This document shows, one piece after another, positions 1 to 7,809 of a stretch of DNA of 64,000 bases (within the stretch, counting starts at the first letter, position 1; each line of letters opens with the position of its first letter). The stretch covers positions 1,187,501 through 1,251,500 of the forward strand of contig NC_010376.1 of assembly GCF_000010185.1 (NCBI RefSeq), read 5' to 3'. The DNA comes from Finegoldia magna ATCC 29328 (GTDB taxonomy: Bacteria; Bacillota; Clostridia; Tissierellales; Peptoniphilaceae). The notes beneath the pieces were generated by a model, which was not told the DNA's origin, made no database searches, and saw nothing but the letters and a program-made list of their open reading frames with translations. A program made the position numbers and the translations under genes.

Positions 1-147
1 GGCAGGTTGCTCACGCGTTACTCACCCGTTCGCCACTCTCATTAGTAATCTTCCACCGAGGTTTCTGTCTACTAAATCCCGTTCGACTTGCATGTGTTAA
101 GCACGCCGCCAGCGTTCGTCCTGAGCCAGGATCAAACTCTCAATTTA
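1..147 (-). rRNA. 16S ribosomal RNA, 5' end (partial, runs off window)
   Basis: Read on the minus strand, positions 140-121 match the universal 16S 5' primer site (AGAGTTTGATCCTGGCTCAG). They are followed by the conserved GACGAACGCTGGCGGC block and the stretch ending in ATGCAAGTCGAACGGG. Since that site is E. coli position 8-27, the mature 5' end should lie near 147. Only the first ~147 nt are present; the rest of the operon is left of the window. The sequence fits a Gram-positive anaerobe of the Tissierellia type. Confidence 0.97.
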
Positions 148-315
148 ATGTTTGTTTGAAGCTAGCTTTTCAGCTGACTTTTGCTTTTTTTATTCTCACC
201 GAATTATTGTTTGGTTTGTACTTCTCTCAAAGTATTTACTTTATTTAATTTATTAAGGTTCTATAGTTTGTTGTCTTAGTGACAACTTACTTCGCACTTT
301 CGTAACGACTTTGTT

Positions 316-344
316 AGTATATCATACTAACTTTTTCTTGTCAA
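316..344 (-). promoter_or_regulatory. rRNA operon promoter, proximal (TTGACA-17-TATACT)
   Basis: On the minus strand a perfect -35 (339-344) is separated by 17 nt from TATACT (316-321), about 170 nt before the 16S 5' end. The -10 sits inside an inverted repeat, GTTAGTAT-n3-ATACTAAC (313-331). A small hairpin (GTTGTC/GACAAC, 270-286) lies in the leader. Its strength and place suit an rRNA promoter. Confidence 0.8.
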
Positions 345-411
345 CACTTTTTTTGATATATTTTTTAATCAAAATGTGTTTTTCTGAAATGTTACTTTAG
401 TGAACTATTAT

Positions 412-440
412 AGTTTACTATCATCATTTCGTTTTGTCAA
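412..440 (-). promoter_or_regulatory. rRNA operon promoter, upstream (TTGACA-17-TAAACT)
   Basis: A second TTGACA (435-440, minus) is followed after 17 nt by TAAACT (412-417); a TATAAT also occurs 5 nt further down at 407-412. It sits 96 bp upstream of the proximal promoter, as in tandem rRNA promoters. A third TTGACA at 552-557 has TATCAT at 17 nt spacing (529-534). Spacing and repetition support a real tandem array, but activity is inferred. Confidence 0.55.
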
Positions 441-497
441 GTGTTTTGTAAATTTTTTTTAATTTTATTTTACATTCATTACTTGTTTTTGAGTAAT

Positions 498-526
498 TTA
501 AAAAGCACTTAACTTAAAGTGCTTTT
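498..526 (-). terminator. Terminator after the ThrE-like pair
   Basis: The minus strand carries a 10-bp stem (AAAAGCACTT/AAGTGCTTTT, arms 501-510 and 517-526) followed by TTTTTAAA. It lies about 40 bp past the stop of the YjjB-like gene and insulates it from the rRNA promoters. Confidence 0.75.
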
Positions 527-564
527 ATATGATATCAAGGTTTTTATTTTTTGTCAAGTGTTTT

Positions 565-1038
565 TTATTTTTTTATTTTAAATCTTGAATTAGTGCGCAA
601 ATGCTCTTTTGTATTATGCTTTATTGATTTTGATGATAGTGATGCTACAAGTATTCCAAGTGCAATACTTGCCGCATATAACATTGCGTTTCTTGCATGT
701 GAGAATGCTAAAGTAGAGTTTTGTTGGATAGTGTAATACATTGTGTAATACATGTCAGCCCCCGGGACCAAAGATATTATCCCTGGTATTACAAAAACTG
801 TTACTGGCATTTGTACTTTTCTAGAAGCTATTTCTCCTATTATTCCTACAGCAATTGATGCGAATAGGGCTGCAATAAATTTGTTGTTTAAAATTATCGT
901 TAAATATTTGTAAACAAACCACGCTACAAATCCAGATATCATTACTATTTTATATGATTTTTTGGGAGAATCGTAAAATAGGGAGAATCCTAATGTGGCA
1001 AATGATGATATTATAGATTCTATTACTATATATAACAT
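565..1038 (-). CDS. Threonine/serine exporter family protein, C-terminal half (YjjB/ThrE_2-like)
   Basis: 157 residues, almost entirely hydrophobic, with about four to five membrane segments and a charged tail. The GIISLVPGADMYYTMYY stretch is typical of the DUF3815/ThrE_2 half of the ThrE exporter family; ThrE exports threonine and serine in Corynebacterium, and E. coli YjjPB has been tied to dicarboxylate transport. The start codon overlaps the stop of the upstream partner by one base (TAATG-like), so the two are translationally coupled. Fused ThrE proteins combine both halves. The substrate cannot be told from sequence. A terminator follows at 498-526. Confidence 0.88.
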   Translation of the reverse strand: MLYIVIESIISSFATLGFSLFYDSPKKSYKIVMISGFVAWFVYKYLTIILNNKFIAALFASIAVGIIGEIASRKVQMPVTVFVIPGIISLVPGADMYYTMYYTIQQNSTLAFSHARNAMLYAASIALGILVASLSSKSIKHNTKEHLRTNSRFKIKK

Positions 1039-1832
1039 TAAATCGCCTCCATCATTACTGCAAAGTACAATACACTACCAACTCCAAGCGCTATACTTAA
1101 TGCTGTGATTATGGCATTAATCATAGAACTTATTCCAGATAACAAATCTCCACTTAAAACATCACGAACCGAGTTTGTAATAGAAACTCCTGGAACAAAC
1201 GGCATTATACAACCTACAATTATACTATTCATATCTAATGCTACATTTAATACTCCAAAAATCTTTAATGTTAGCATTGTAAGCAATGTCATAAATGCTA
1301 CTGTAATGTATGTGTTTACAAATTGCGGATTTTCTTTTTGTTGGAAAAATCTGAATACTAGCATTTCAAGTATTGATATGAAAAAGGCTACTATTGGTTC
1401 GATTATTCCTCCTACAAGTAAGTGAGCAAATAATCCTGATGCAACTGCTGCTCCCAAAATGTAGAGTTTTTTGTCTACTGATCTTTTATCTATTTTATTT
1501 ATTATTTCTATTGACTCATCCAAAGTGTATACATCATTAACAAAATTTCTGGAAAAATTATTAATTTGATGTATTTTCCATAAATTTGTCGCTTTTGGAA
1601 TTGTTCTTCTCATAGTTACAAGATCTCCAAAATCAAAACTCAAACATATAATTATACAAGTATAAGAAACAAATACATTTATTTTGTTTACTTTTTGAAT
1701 ACTTTTGCTCATTCTAAACGCTGTATCTTCTACGCGATATGTTTCAGCTCCACTTTCAAGCAAAATCCTCGCAGTATCAGCTACTACATCCATTAAATCT
1801 TGGCAATCTTCTTTTGTTTTTACGAATTGCAA
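1038..1832 (-). CDS. Threonine/serine exporter family protein, N-terminal half (YjjP/DUF1212-like)
   Basis: 264 residues. The N-terminal ~120 residues are soluble and carry the DUF1212 hallmark around LLESGAETYRVEDT, followed by about five membrane helices, including the FVPGVSITNSVRD segment typical of ThrE proteins. The start is TTG at 1832, chosen because GGGGGAG lies 7 nt upstream; there is no ATG in a better place. It is the upstream partner of the YjjB-like gene and should form one membrane transporter with it. The nitroreductase gene diverges from it with only 44 bp between, so the promoters must overlap. Substrate is unproven. Confidence 0.88.
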   Translation of the reverse strand: MQFVKTKEDCQDLMDVVADTARILLESGAETYRVEDTAFRMSKSIQKVNKINVFVSYTCIIICLSFDFGDLVTMRRTIPKATNLWKIHQINNFSRNFVNDVYTLDESIEIINKIDKRSVDKKLYILGAAVASGLFAHLLVGGIIEPIVAFFISILEMLVFRFFQQKENPQFVNTYITVAFMTLLTMLTLKIFGVLNVALDMNSIIVGCIMPFVPGVSITNSVRDVLSGDLLSGISSMINAIITALSIALGVGSVLYFAVMMEAI

Positions 1833-1876
1833 AATATCTCCCCCAGTATTAAAATTATATCATATAGGAGGCATTT

Positions 1877-2380
1877 ATGGATATTATCAAAAACAGAAGA
1901 TCGAGAAGAAATTTTACATCTAAAAAAGTATCAATTGACGATATTAAAAAAATTGTAGAGGCCGGAACGTATGCTCCTACTGGAATGAACAAACAAGACA
2001 ATATAATTGTAGCTATCTCTGATGATAGTACGATGGATAATTTATTAAACGCCATAAGAAAGCACTTGAATAATGATTGTTACAATGGATTTTATAATTG
2101 CAAAAATATGATTTTGTTGTTGAGTCCAAGTGATAATCGAAATAGAAAATTCGACTGCGGATGTATAATGCAAAATATGATGTTAAAAGCTTGTGAGTTA
2201 AATGTTGCAAATGTCTGGATTAACCAGTTTTACGATTCATACAATAGTGAACCTATAAGAGAATTTTTAAAATCATTAGATATAGATGACAAATACGAAA
2301 TCACTTGTGCACTTGCTTTGGGTTATAGTGATGAACAACCAAAAAATAAGCCTAACAAATTTATGACTAAATTTATTTAA
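1877..2380 (+). CDS. Nitroreductase family protein
   Basis: 167 residues. The N-terminus has the nitroreductase signature (IIKNRRSRRNF, then DIKKIVEAGTYAPTGMNKQ), where the arginines contact FMN phosphate. GCIMQNMMLKACELN and the ALGYSDEQP segment near the C-terminus match the family. Such enzymes are FMN-dependent NAD(P)H oxidoreductases; the physiological acceptor is unknown here. The length is short for the family but complete at both ends. An AGGAGG site sits 7 nt before ATG. It is transcribed alone and ends in a bidirectional terminator shared with nqrF. Confidence 0.9.
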   Translation: MDIIKNRRSRRNFTSKKVSIDDIKKIVEAGTYAPTGMNKQDNIIVAISDDSTMDNLLNAIRKHLNNDCYNGFYNCKNMILLLSPSDNRNRKFDCGCIMQNMMLKACELNVANVWINQFYDSYNSEPIREFLKSLDIDDKYEITCALALGYSDEQPKNKPNKFMTKFI

Positions 2381-2386
2381 AAAAAT

Positions 2387-2430
2387 AGATCGATTGAATC
2401 TGAAATATAATCAGTTTCAATCGATCTTTT
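2387..2430. terminator. Bidirectional terminator between nitroreductase and nqrF
   Basis: Twelve-base complementary arms (AGATCGATTGAA / TTCAATCGATCT, 2387-2398 and 2416-2427) with T-rich flanks on the plus side and A-rich flank on the other, lying between two convergent genes. Confidence 0.85.
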
Positions 2431-2433
2431 ATT

Positions 2434-3549
2434 TTAGAAGTTATCGTAGTAAATTCTATCGTCAGTTACTCCAACTTCGTTCAATGCTTTTGTCAAAGAT
2501 TCTATCATTCTTGGCGAACCGCACAAATAAGCTGAGCTGTTCTTTCCAGTTTCTTTGCAATATTTCTTGATTGCATCATCAGCATGTCCAGTATCCCCTT
2601 CCCAATTCATTTCAGGAGTTGTTCTTGACAATACTGGTATAAATTTGAAGTCGTACAAATCTTCCTCAAATTGTTTCAATTCATCCAACAAGAATAAGTC
2701 ATCTGGAGTTTTGGCCCCAAAGTAGAATCTCGCTTTTCTTTTAACATCATGATCTCTCATGTGGTTAAGGATAGATCTTATTGGCGCGAAACCAGTTCCC
2801 GCTGCTCCTAGGATGATCTCAGTATCTTCATCGTGATAGTAGAAATCACCATAAGGACCATTGATAGTAACTTTGTCGCCTTCTTTAAGAACTTTGTGGC
2901 AATAAGTTGTACAAATACCCTTTGTATATCCAATTAACAATTCGATATGTTTTTCATCTCTGATACTAGAAGCAATAGAATACGCTCTGAATACTTCTTC
3001 ATCTGATCCTTCATATCCATCGCCTTTTGGATATTCTTCTGCTTTTAATTGTACATATTGACCTGGTTTAAACTTGATAGTCTCTCCTTCTGGAAGTTCA
3101 AATCTAAACTTAGTGATTCTATCAGTCAAAGGTAATTTTTCAACAAGAGTTGTTTCGTATTCTTTGACATTGAATAATTCTTCTGGAATTTGAATCGAAA
3201 TATCTTTTTTGACTTTTACTTGGCAAGATAATCTAACGTTGTCGTTAAGTTCATCTGCTGTTAACATTGGTTTTTCTGTAGCAAGTACAGGACCTGCTCC
3301 GTCCAATACCTTCACTTTACAATATCCACATGATCCCTTTCCACCACAAGCTGATGGAATGAAGACTTTTTGATTTCTAAGTGTAGATAGTAAACTATCT
3401 CCACCATCTACTGTAAATTCTTTATCGTTATTAATAGTTAGTTTTACTTCGCCATAATCTGCAATGTATTTATCCGCAAATGAAAGTAACAATGCAAATA
3501 GTGCACACAAAACCGACACTACAACTGTTGTAATAATTATTTGTCCCAT
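2434..3549 (-). CDS. nqrF: Na+-translocating NADH:quinone reductase subunit F-like flavoprotein
   Basis: 371 residues. One N-terminal membrane anchor (4-22) is followed by a plant-type 2Fe-2S ferredoxin domain with C68, C74, C77 (Cx5CxxC) and C109. Next come an FAD domain with RAYS at 188-191 and GICTTY, and an NADH domain with GAAGTGFAP (248-256) and CGSPRMI. The C-terminus YYDNF resembles the family end. NqrF is the NADH-oxidizing entry point of Na+-NQR and has no counterpart in Rnf, so this gene marks the operon as NQR-like. It is last in nqrB-C-D-E-F and ends at a terminator. At 371 residues it is somewhat shorter than the ~407 of Vibrio NqrF. Confidence 0.93.
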   Translation of the reverse strand: MGQIIITTVVVSVLCALFALLLSFADKYIADYGEVKLTINNDKEFTVDGGDSLLSTLRNQKVFIPSACGGKGSCGYCKVKVLDGAGPVLATEKPMLTADELNDNVRLSCQVKVKKDISIQIPEELFNVKEYETTLVEKLPLTDRITKFRFELPEGETIKFKPGQYVQLKAEEYPKGDGYEGSDEEVFRAYSIASSIRDEKHIELLIGYTKGICTTYCHKVLKEGDKVTINGPYGDFYYHDEDTEIILGAAGTGFAPIRSILNHMRDHDVKRKARFYFGAKTPDDLFLLDELKQFEEDLYDFKFIPVLSRTTPEMNWEGDTGHADDAIKKYCKETGKNSSAYLCGSPRMIESLTKALNEVGVTDDRIYYDNF

Positions 3550-3558
3550 AATTCCTCC

Positions 3559-4143
3559 TTATGATATTTGAACTATACCGGAGAATCCAATGAATGCCAT
3601 CGCCATGATTCCAGTTATAATTAAAGTTAAAGGAGATCCTTGAAGACCTGCTGGTACAGATGTATCTTTGATTTTGGATCTAATTCCTGCCATTGATACG
3701 ATTGCTAGCATCCAACCAAGTCCACTTCCTATTGCAAAGCCTACTGTTTGCAAGAAGTTGTAATTTCTGATTACCATGAACAAACTTACCCCTAAAATCG
3801 CACAGTTTACTGTGATAAGTGGCAAGAATATTCCCAATGCATAGTATAAGTTTGGAATATATTTTTCCAAAATCATTTCCAATAATTGAACAAACGCTGC
3901 TATTGAAATAATAAAAATTATATATCTCAAATATTCTATATTAAATCTAACAACTAATTTGTATAAGAAAAAGTTGATTATAGTTGTGATTGTCAATACG
4001 AATGTTACAGCTATTCCCAATCCTGTTGCAGTTTCAATTTCTTTACTTACAGCAATGAATGAACACATTCCCAAAAAGTTTGAGAAAATCATGTTCGAAG
4101 TAAAGATTGATGCAAAAAATATAACTAAAGGACTAATTGTCAT
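3559..4143 (-). CDS. nqrE: Na+-NQR/Rnf membrane subunit E (RnfA-like)
   Basis: 194 residues with six predicted membrane helices. The two cysteines that, with those of NqrD, hold the intramembrane 2Fe-2S centre are present (FLGMCSF near residue 27 and TVNCAILG near 115). The GFAIGSGLGWMLAIV segment is conserved in NqrE/RnfA. In the complex it forms a pseudo-symmetric pair with NqrD across the membrane and passes electrons between NqrF and NqrC. The start ATG overlaps the nqrD stop by one base; nine bases separate its stop from nqrF. Confidence 0.94.
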   Translation of the reverse strand: MTISPLVIFFASIFTSNMIFSNFLGMCSFIAVSKEIETATGLGIAVTFVLTITTIINFFLYKLVVRFNIEYLRYIIFIISIAAFVQLLEMILEKYIPNLYYALGIFLPLITVNCAILGVSLFMVIRNYNFLQTVGFAIGSGLGWMLAIVSMAGIRSKIKDTSVPAGLQGSPLTLIITGIMAMAFIGFSGIVQIS

Positions 4144-4757
4144 TACTTAGCATCTCCTTCCTTTTTAAGATGAGCATTAGCAATCCACATTACTATAGGT
4201 AAAATGAAGAATGCTGCTGGTGGCATAACCATCATTGTCCATGGCACAAAACTTGCAGGCATTATTCTAAATCCGAATACGCTACCGAATCCCAATAATT
4301 CTCTGATTAAAGCTATTAGCACAAGAACAACAGTATAACCTAATCCAGATGCTACACCATCTACAAAACTACTTACAGGATCATTGCTGATAGCAAAAGC
4401 TTCTGCACGTCCCATTATTATACAGTTTGTAATAATCAATCCGACATAAGGTCCTAATGTTTTACTCATTTCCGGCATATAAGCTCTCAAGAAAATATCA
4501 ACTATTATTACGAAAAAGGCAATAATAAATACTTGGACCATCATACGAATGTGTTTTGGAGTTACTTTTCTAAGCAAACTAATCATAAAAGATGAACATC
4601 CCGTAACAAATGCTAATGCAAGTCCCATAACTAATGAGTTCATGCACAAATTTGTAACCGCTAATGTGGAACAAATTCCTATAACTTGAATAAGAACAGG
4701 GTTGTCATCTAGCAATCCATTTTTCAATAATTTAGTATATTTATTTGAATTAGCCAT
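4143..4757 (-). CDS. nqrD: Na+-NQR/Rnf membrane subunit D (RnfE-like)
   Basis: 204 residues with six membrane helices. It has the family cysteines in GICSTLAVTN (near residue 28) and IITNCIIMGRAEAFA (near 112), plus the conserved DGVASGLGYT segment. With NqrE it holds the membrane-embedded iron-sulfur cluster. The start overlaps the nqrC stop by one base. Homologous to RnfE, but the operon context with nqrF favours the NQR name. No missing residue is evident. Confidence 0.94.
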   Translation of the reverse strand: MANSNKYTKLLKNGLLDDNPVLIQVIGICSTLAVTNLCMNSLVMGLALAFVTGCSSFMISLLRKVTPKHIRMMVQVFIIAFFVIIVDIFLRAYMPEMSKTLGPYVGLIITNCIIMGRAEAFAISNDPVSSFVDGVASGLGYTVVLVLIALIRELLGFGSVFGFRIMPASFVPWTMMVMPPAAFFILPIVMWIANAHLKKEGDAK

Positions 4758-5362
4758 TATTTACCTCCATTCTTAATAAACTCATTCACATCTTCATTAA
4801 TCATATTCACAACAAATGTGGATGTTTGAGTAGCACCACTTATAGCATCAATGTTACCACCGTTTGCTGGTTTATTGATTACAATTTTGCCGTCAACTGG
4901 TTTCGAAATATCCAAATCTCTGTATTGGTTTTTATATTCATCTTCTGTAATACGTCCACCCAAACCAGGAGTTTCATCTTGTTTGATAAATTCTATTCCA
5001 ACAAGTTTTTTCATATCTTTAGTTATTCCTACATATCCACTAATAGAACCCCAAAGACCAGGACCATTAACAGGAACTGCGTAAGCTTTTTCTTCACCAT
5101 CTTGTTTTAAAATATAAAGTTTGTTGCCTTTATAGTCTTCTTCTGTGACATTATCTTTAAAAGTTTTGTCGATATTTGATGGCGAAGTATCTTTAGGTAA
5201 GATATTAAATACATTCAAAATCTTGTGTTTTAATTCGATATCTTGATTAAATTTTACTGTAGGAGTTGTAACTTGATTCAACAAAGCCAACGCTAATGTC
5301 AAAACTAGTGTCAAACCCAACATAAAAATTACTGGATATACGACTGATTTTTTCTTAGCCAT
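4757..5362 (-). CDS. nqrC: Na+-NQR subunit C-like FMN-binding protein
   Basis: 201 residues. One N-terminal membrane anchor (about 9-30) is followed by an extracytoplasmic FMN-binding domain. NGPGLWGSISGYVG and QDETPGLGGRI are diagnostic of NqrC/RnfG. The flavinylation motif DAISGAT (172-178) offers T178 as acceptor for covalently bound FMN, which needs an ApbE-type transferase; none is seen in this window. It overlaps the nqrB stop region by 8 nt (5355-5362). It is shorter than Vibrio NqrC (~257) and about RnfG-sized. Confidence 0.93.
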   Translation of the reverse strand: MAKKKSVVYPVIFMLGLTLVLTLALALLNQVTTPTVKFNQDIELKHKILNVFNILPKDTSPSNIDKTFKDNVTEEDYKGNKLYILKQDGEEKAYAVPVNGPGLWGSISGYVGITKDMKKLVGIEFIKQDETPGLGGRITEDEYKNQYRDLDISKPVDGKIVINKPANGGNIDAISGATQTSTFVVNMINEDVNEFIKNGGK

Positions 5363-6341
5363 TAACCTTGACCTCCTTATTAGATTTTGCTTTTTTATTA
5401 GCTTGAACTTTATTTACACAATAATCAATAATTGGCGCAAAAGTATTGCCAATAAGAACAGCAAACATTACACCGCCTGCAAATAGTGCAAATCCTCTGA
5501 TAATTACAGTAACAATTCCGATTATAAAACCGTAAATCCATTTACCAACAGTAGTCTTTGCTGCAGAAACAGGATCTGTTGCCATGAATACAGTACCAAA
5601 CAAAAATCCTCCCATTAACATTCCGTAAATAGGATTTGGTACAGAAGTTACTCCCATAGCATTAAATACTAAACTTAATGCGCAAAAACCTAGTACACTT
5701 CCTGCCATAATTTGCCAACTTGCAACTTTTTTATAAATCAAATAAATTGCCCCAATTATAATTAAAACTTTACAAGTTTCACCAATAACACCTGGAATTT
5801 GTCCAAAAAGCATTGTTGGAATTGTTTCAAATGTTGAGTGTACCTTAAATGCTGTCATCGGAGTTGATTGTGTCATTGAATCCAATGATTTGGTTAAATA
5901 AGTTCCAAATCCTCCTGGAAAACCACCAACAGCTTTGTTCCAATAAATAGTCATTTGTTGAGGAAAATTAACATAAATAAATACACGAGCCACTAAGGCT
6001 GGATTGAAAACATTTTTTGCAAATCCTCCAAAAACCATCTTACCGAAAAATATACCAAACGCTATACCAACAATTGAAATCCAAAAAGGAATTGATGGTG
6101 GTAATGTCATTGTATACAAACAAGATGTGACAATAGCTGCTTCAGATATTTTCTTTCTTTTGAATATCTTAGCATTTGCTAAATATTCTACAAGGCATGC
6201 AACAATTATGTTTAGCAAAAACAAAGCTAACACTCTTAGACCATAAAAATATATCGCTACCAAAGCAATCGGCAAAAGAGCAAACATAACAGGATGCATC
6301 ATTTTTTGTTTCATAAAATATTTATTATAAAACTCTTTCAA
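5355..6341 (-). CDS. nqrB: Na+-NQR subunit B-like membrane protein
   Basis: About 328 residues with roughly ten membrane helices. GGFLFGTVFMATDPVSAA near residue 245-262 is the NqrB/RnfD signature. The expected SGAT flavinylation site appears as DSMTQST (154-160), with T160 in the acceptor position but Q-S in place of G-A. The start is uncertain: GTG at 6350 lies inside the Shine-Dalgarno sequence AAGGGGTG, whereas TTG at 6341 has normal spacing and is preferred. It is the first gene of the operon; no nqrA precedes it. It is shorter than Vibrio NqrB (~412), near RnfD size. Confidence 0.9.
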   Translation of the reverse strand: MKEFYNKYFMKQKMMHPVMFALLPIALVAIYFYGLRVLALFLLNIIVACLVEYLANAKIFKRKKISEAAIVTSCLYTMTLPPSIPFWISIVGIAFGIFFGKMVFGGFAKNVFNPALVARVFIYVNFPQQMTIYWNKAVGGFPGGFGTYLTKSLDSMTQSTPMTAFKVHSTFETIPTMLFGQIPGVIGETCKVLIIIGAIYLIYKKVASWQIMAGSVLGFCALSLVFNAMGVTSVPNPIYGMLMGGFLFGTVFMATDPVSAAKTTVGKWIYGFIIGIVTVIIRGFALFAGGVMFAVLIGNTFAPIIDYCVNKVQANKKAKSNKEVKVNG

Positions 6342-6451
6342 ACCTTTCACCCCTTATAAAAATTTTTTATATATAAAACCCATAAAATACGGATTTGTTT
6401 TCATAAATAAAAGCTTTTCACTATTTAGAATTAAAAATATTTCTTTAATTA

Positions 6452-6479
6452 ATCATATCATAAAGCACACTAAAATCAA
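6452..6479 (-). promoter_or_regulatory. Candidate nqr operon promoter (TTGATT-16-TATGAT)
   Basis: In the 290-bp gap before nqrB the best minus-strand match is TTGATT (6474-6479), 16 nt, TATGAT (6452-6457), giving a ~100-nt leader. The gap is extremely AT-rich, so chance matches are likely. Nothing else was recognised in the gap besides the terminator at 6592-6621. Confidence 0.4.
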
Positions 6480-6591
6480 TGATAAAATTTGTTATTTTTA
6501 ATTATTACAATATCATTTAATAAAGATATTAATCATATATAATATACCCATTTAAATAGGAAAATATTTATTCTTATCAAATTTTCCCACG

Positions 6592-6621
6592 AAAAAATCG
6601 ACCTAAATTAATAGATCGATT
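6592..6621 (-). terminator. Terminator of the YbhN/MprF-like gene
   Basis: On the minus strand a 10-bp stem (AATCGATCTA paired with TAGGTCGATT, one G:U pair) is followed by TTTTTT. It begins 13 bp after the stop codon at 6634. Confidence 0.8.
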
Positions 6622-6633
6622 CGAAAATTATTA

Positions 6634-7680
6634 TTAATTTAATTTTATTAGAGTTTTGTTTTTCTGATAGTTTTTGCGATTAGTCTTAACTAATAAAAAG
6701 TAAAGTCCTGCAAAAGGTACAGCCAAGTAGAATGTAACAAATCTATTGATTGCCATTATACTAAAGGCCAAAGATTTTGGCATAAAAGAAGAATACACAA
6801 GCATCATGCTTCCTTCAATAACTCCTACTCCCCCTGGAATATGCACACTCTCAAATGAAATTGTAACCACAGCTTGGATTAAAACCAAAGTCATAAAATT
6901 AAACGAATTTAGCCCAAATGATTTATACAAAATCGCAGGGATCGCAAACGAGAACAAAAGCATCGGGATTGATATGCACAATAATTTTGCAAAAACTTTT
7001 TTGTTATTAATCAAAAACTTTCCGAAATTCTTGTGTTCTTCAATAGTTTTTGCTATATCTTCTTCTGATTTACTGAAACGTTTAAGCAGTTTAAATTTAG
7101 AAAATACAGTATTAAAAAATCTGATTACTCTTGCAGCCAAATTACTATTGAACATCAAAAATCCTATCCCTATTACCAAAATCAATTGGCAGCCAATTCC
7201 ATATATAACTAGGTACTTAAACTCAGAAATCGATGCAATTCTTCCCACTAATCCAAATATCATAGCAACGAAGAAAATAATTACCATAGATAAATGATAT
7301 ATCCAATTAAATGAAAGTAGCGAATTAATTGTAGTCAATGAATCAATATTATCAGTTCTCATTGTGTGATATTGTAATGGTTGTCCAAGACTTCCACCTG
7401 GAGAAATCATACTGAAAAAATAATCTGTAAATGTATATCCAAAGCATCTTTTGAAAGATACATCATAACCTTGTATTTTAAGAAGAAATTTGTACGAGAT
7501 AGCTTCAAGTAAAAAAAACATAAACATCGTCAATATGCACGCTGCCAAGAAGACTGGCGCGATTTTTTTTATTACATCGAAGGCATCGTCTGCTCCTATT
7601 TTACTTTTTATGAAAAAAATTACCCCTATACTAAATAAGAATACTAAAATTGCTCTTATAATTGTGTTTTTACTTTTCAT
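6634..7680 (-). CDS. Lysylphosphatidylglycerol synthetase-like transmembrane protein (UPF0104/YbhN family)
   Basis: 348 residues with about seven to eight membrane helices. SPGGSLGQPLQ and HIPGGVGVIEGSMMLVY are the family signatures of the MprF flippase-like membrane domain (PF03706); the lysyl-transferase domain of MprF is absent. Proteins of this type are thought to move lipids or lipid-linked precursors across the membrane; the substrate here is unknown. The start is ATG at 7680: GATGGGGTG precedes it at proper spacing, and a promoter (-10 at 7701-7706) lies just upstream, which rules out the longer reading from 7710. Monocistronic, with its own terminator. Confidence 0.86.
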   Translation of the reverse strand: MKSKNTIIRAILVFLFSIGVIFFIKSKIGADDAFDVIKKIAPVFLAACILTMFMFFLLEAISYKFLLKIQGYDVSFKRCFGYTFTDYFFSMISPGGSLGQPLQYHTMRTDNIDSLTTINSLLSFNWIYHLSMVIIFFVAMIFGLVGRIASISEFKYLVIYGIGCQLILVIGIGFLMFNSNLAARVIRFFNTVFSKFKLLKRFSKSEEDIAKTIEEHKNFGKFLINNKKVFAKLLCISIPMLLFSFAIPAILYKSFGLNSFNFMTLVLIQAVVTISFESVHIPGGVGVIEGSMMLVYSSFMPKSLAFSIMAINRFVTFYLAVPFAGLYFLLVKTNRKNYQKNKTLIKLN

Positions 7681-7700
7681 GTTACACCCCATCTTATAAA

Positions 7701-7730
7701 AGTATACCATTAGTATAGTACAGCTTGCAA
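7701..7730 (-). promoter_or_regulatory. Promoter of the YbhN-like gene (TTGCAA-18-TATACT)
   Basis: Minus strand: -35 at 7725-7730, 18-nt spacer, -10 at 7701-7706. Transcription would begin near 7694, a few bases before the ribosome binding site, giving a very short leader and fixing the start at 7680. Confidence 0.6.
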
Positions 7731-7772
7731 TTATTATTTTTAATTGTTGATTTTTTGTATACTTTTGAACAT

Positions 7773-7804
7773 AAAAAAGCCTACCGATTGTAATCAGTAG
7801 GCTT
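7773..7804 (-). terminator. ileS terminator
   Basis: Minus-strand stem AAGCCTAC / GTAGGCTT with a 12-nt loop, followed by TTTTTTAT, starting 6 bp after the ileS stop. Confidence 0.9.
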
Positions 7805-7809
7805 GTTAA

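Noticed and set aside
552-557. Third TTGACA box as a firm promoter call
   Set aside because: Its -10 (TATCAT) is only fair and it lies 7 bp after the stop codon next to a terminator; kept as a finding rather than a feature.
551-736. Plus-strand ORF of 61 codons opposite the ThrE-like gene
   Set aside because: No ribosome binding site, no family resemblance, and fully antisense to a well-supported gene. Similar antisense ORFs across the window were left out for the same reason.
6351-6633. Remnant of nqrA upstream of nqrB
   Set aside because: The gap has no ORF and translations show no NqrA-like stretch; only a terminator and AT-rich DNA are visible.
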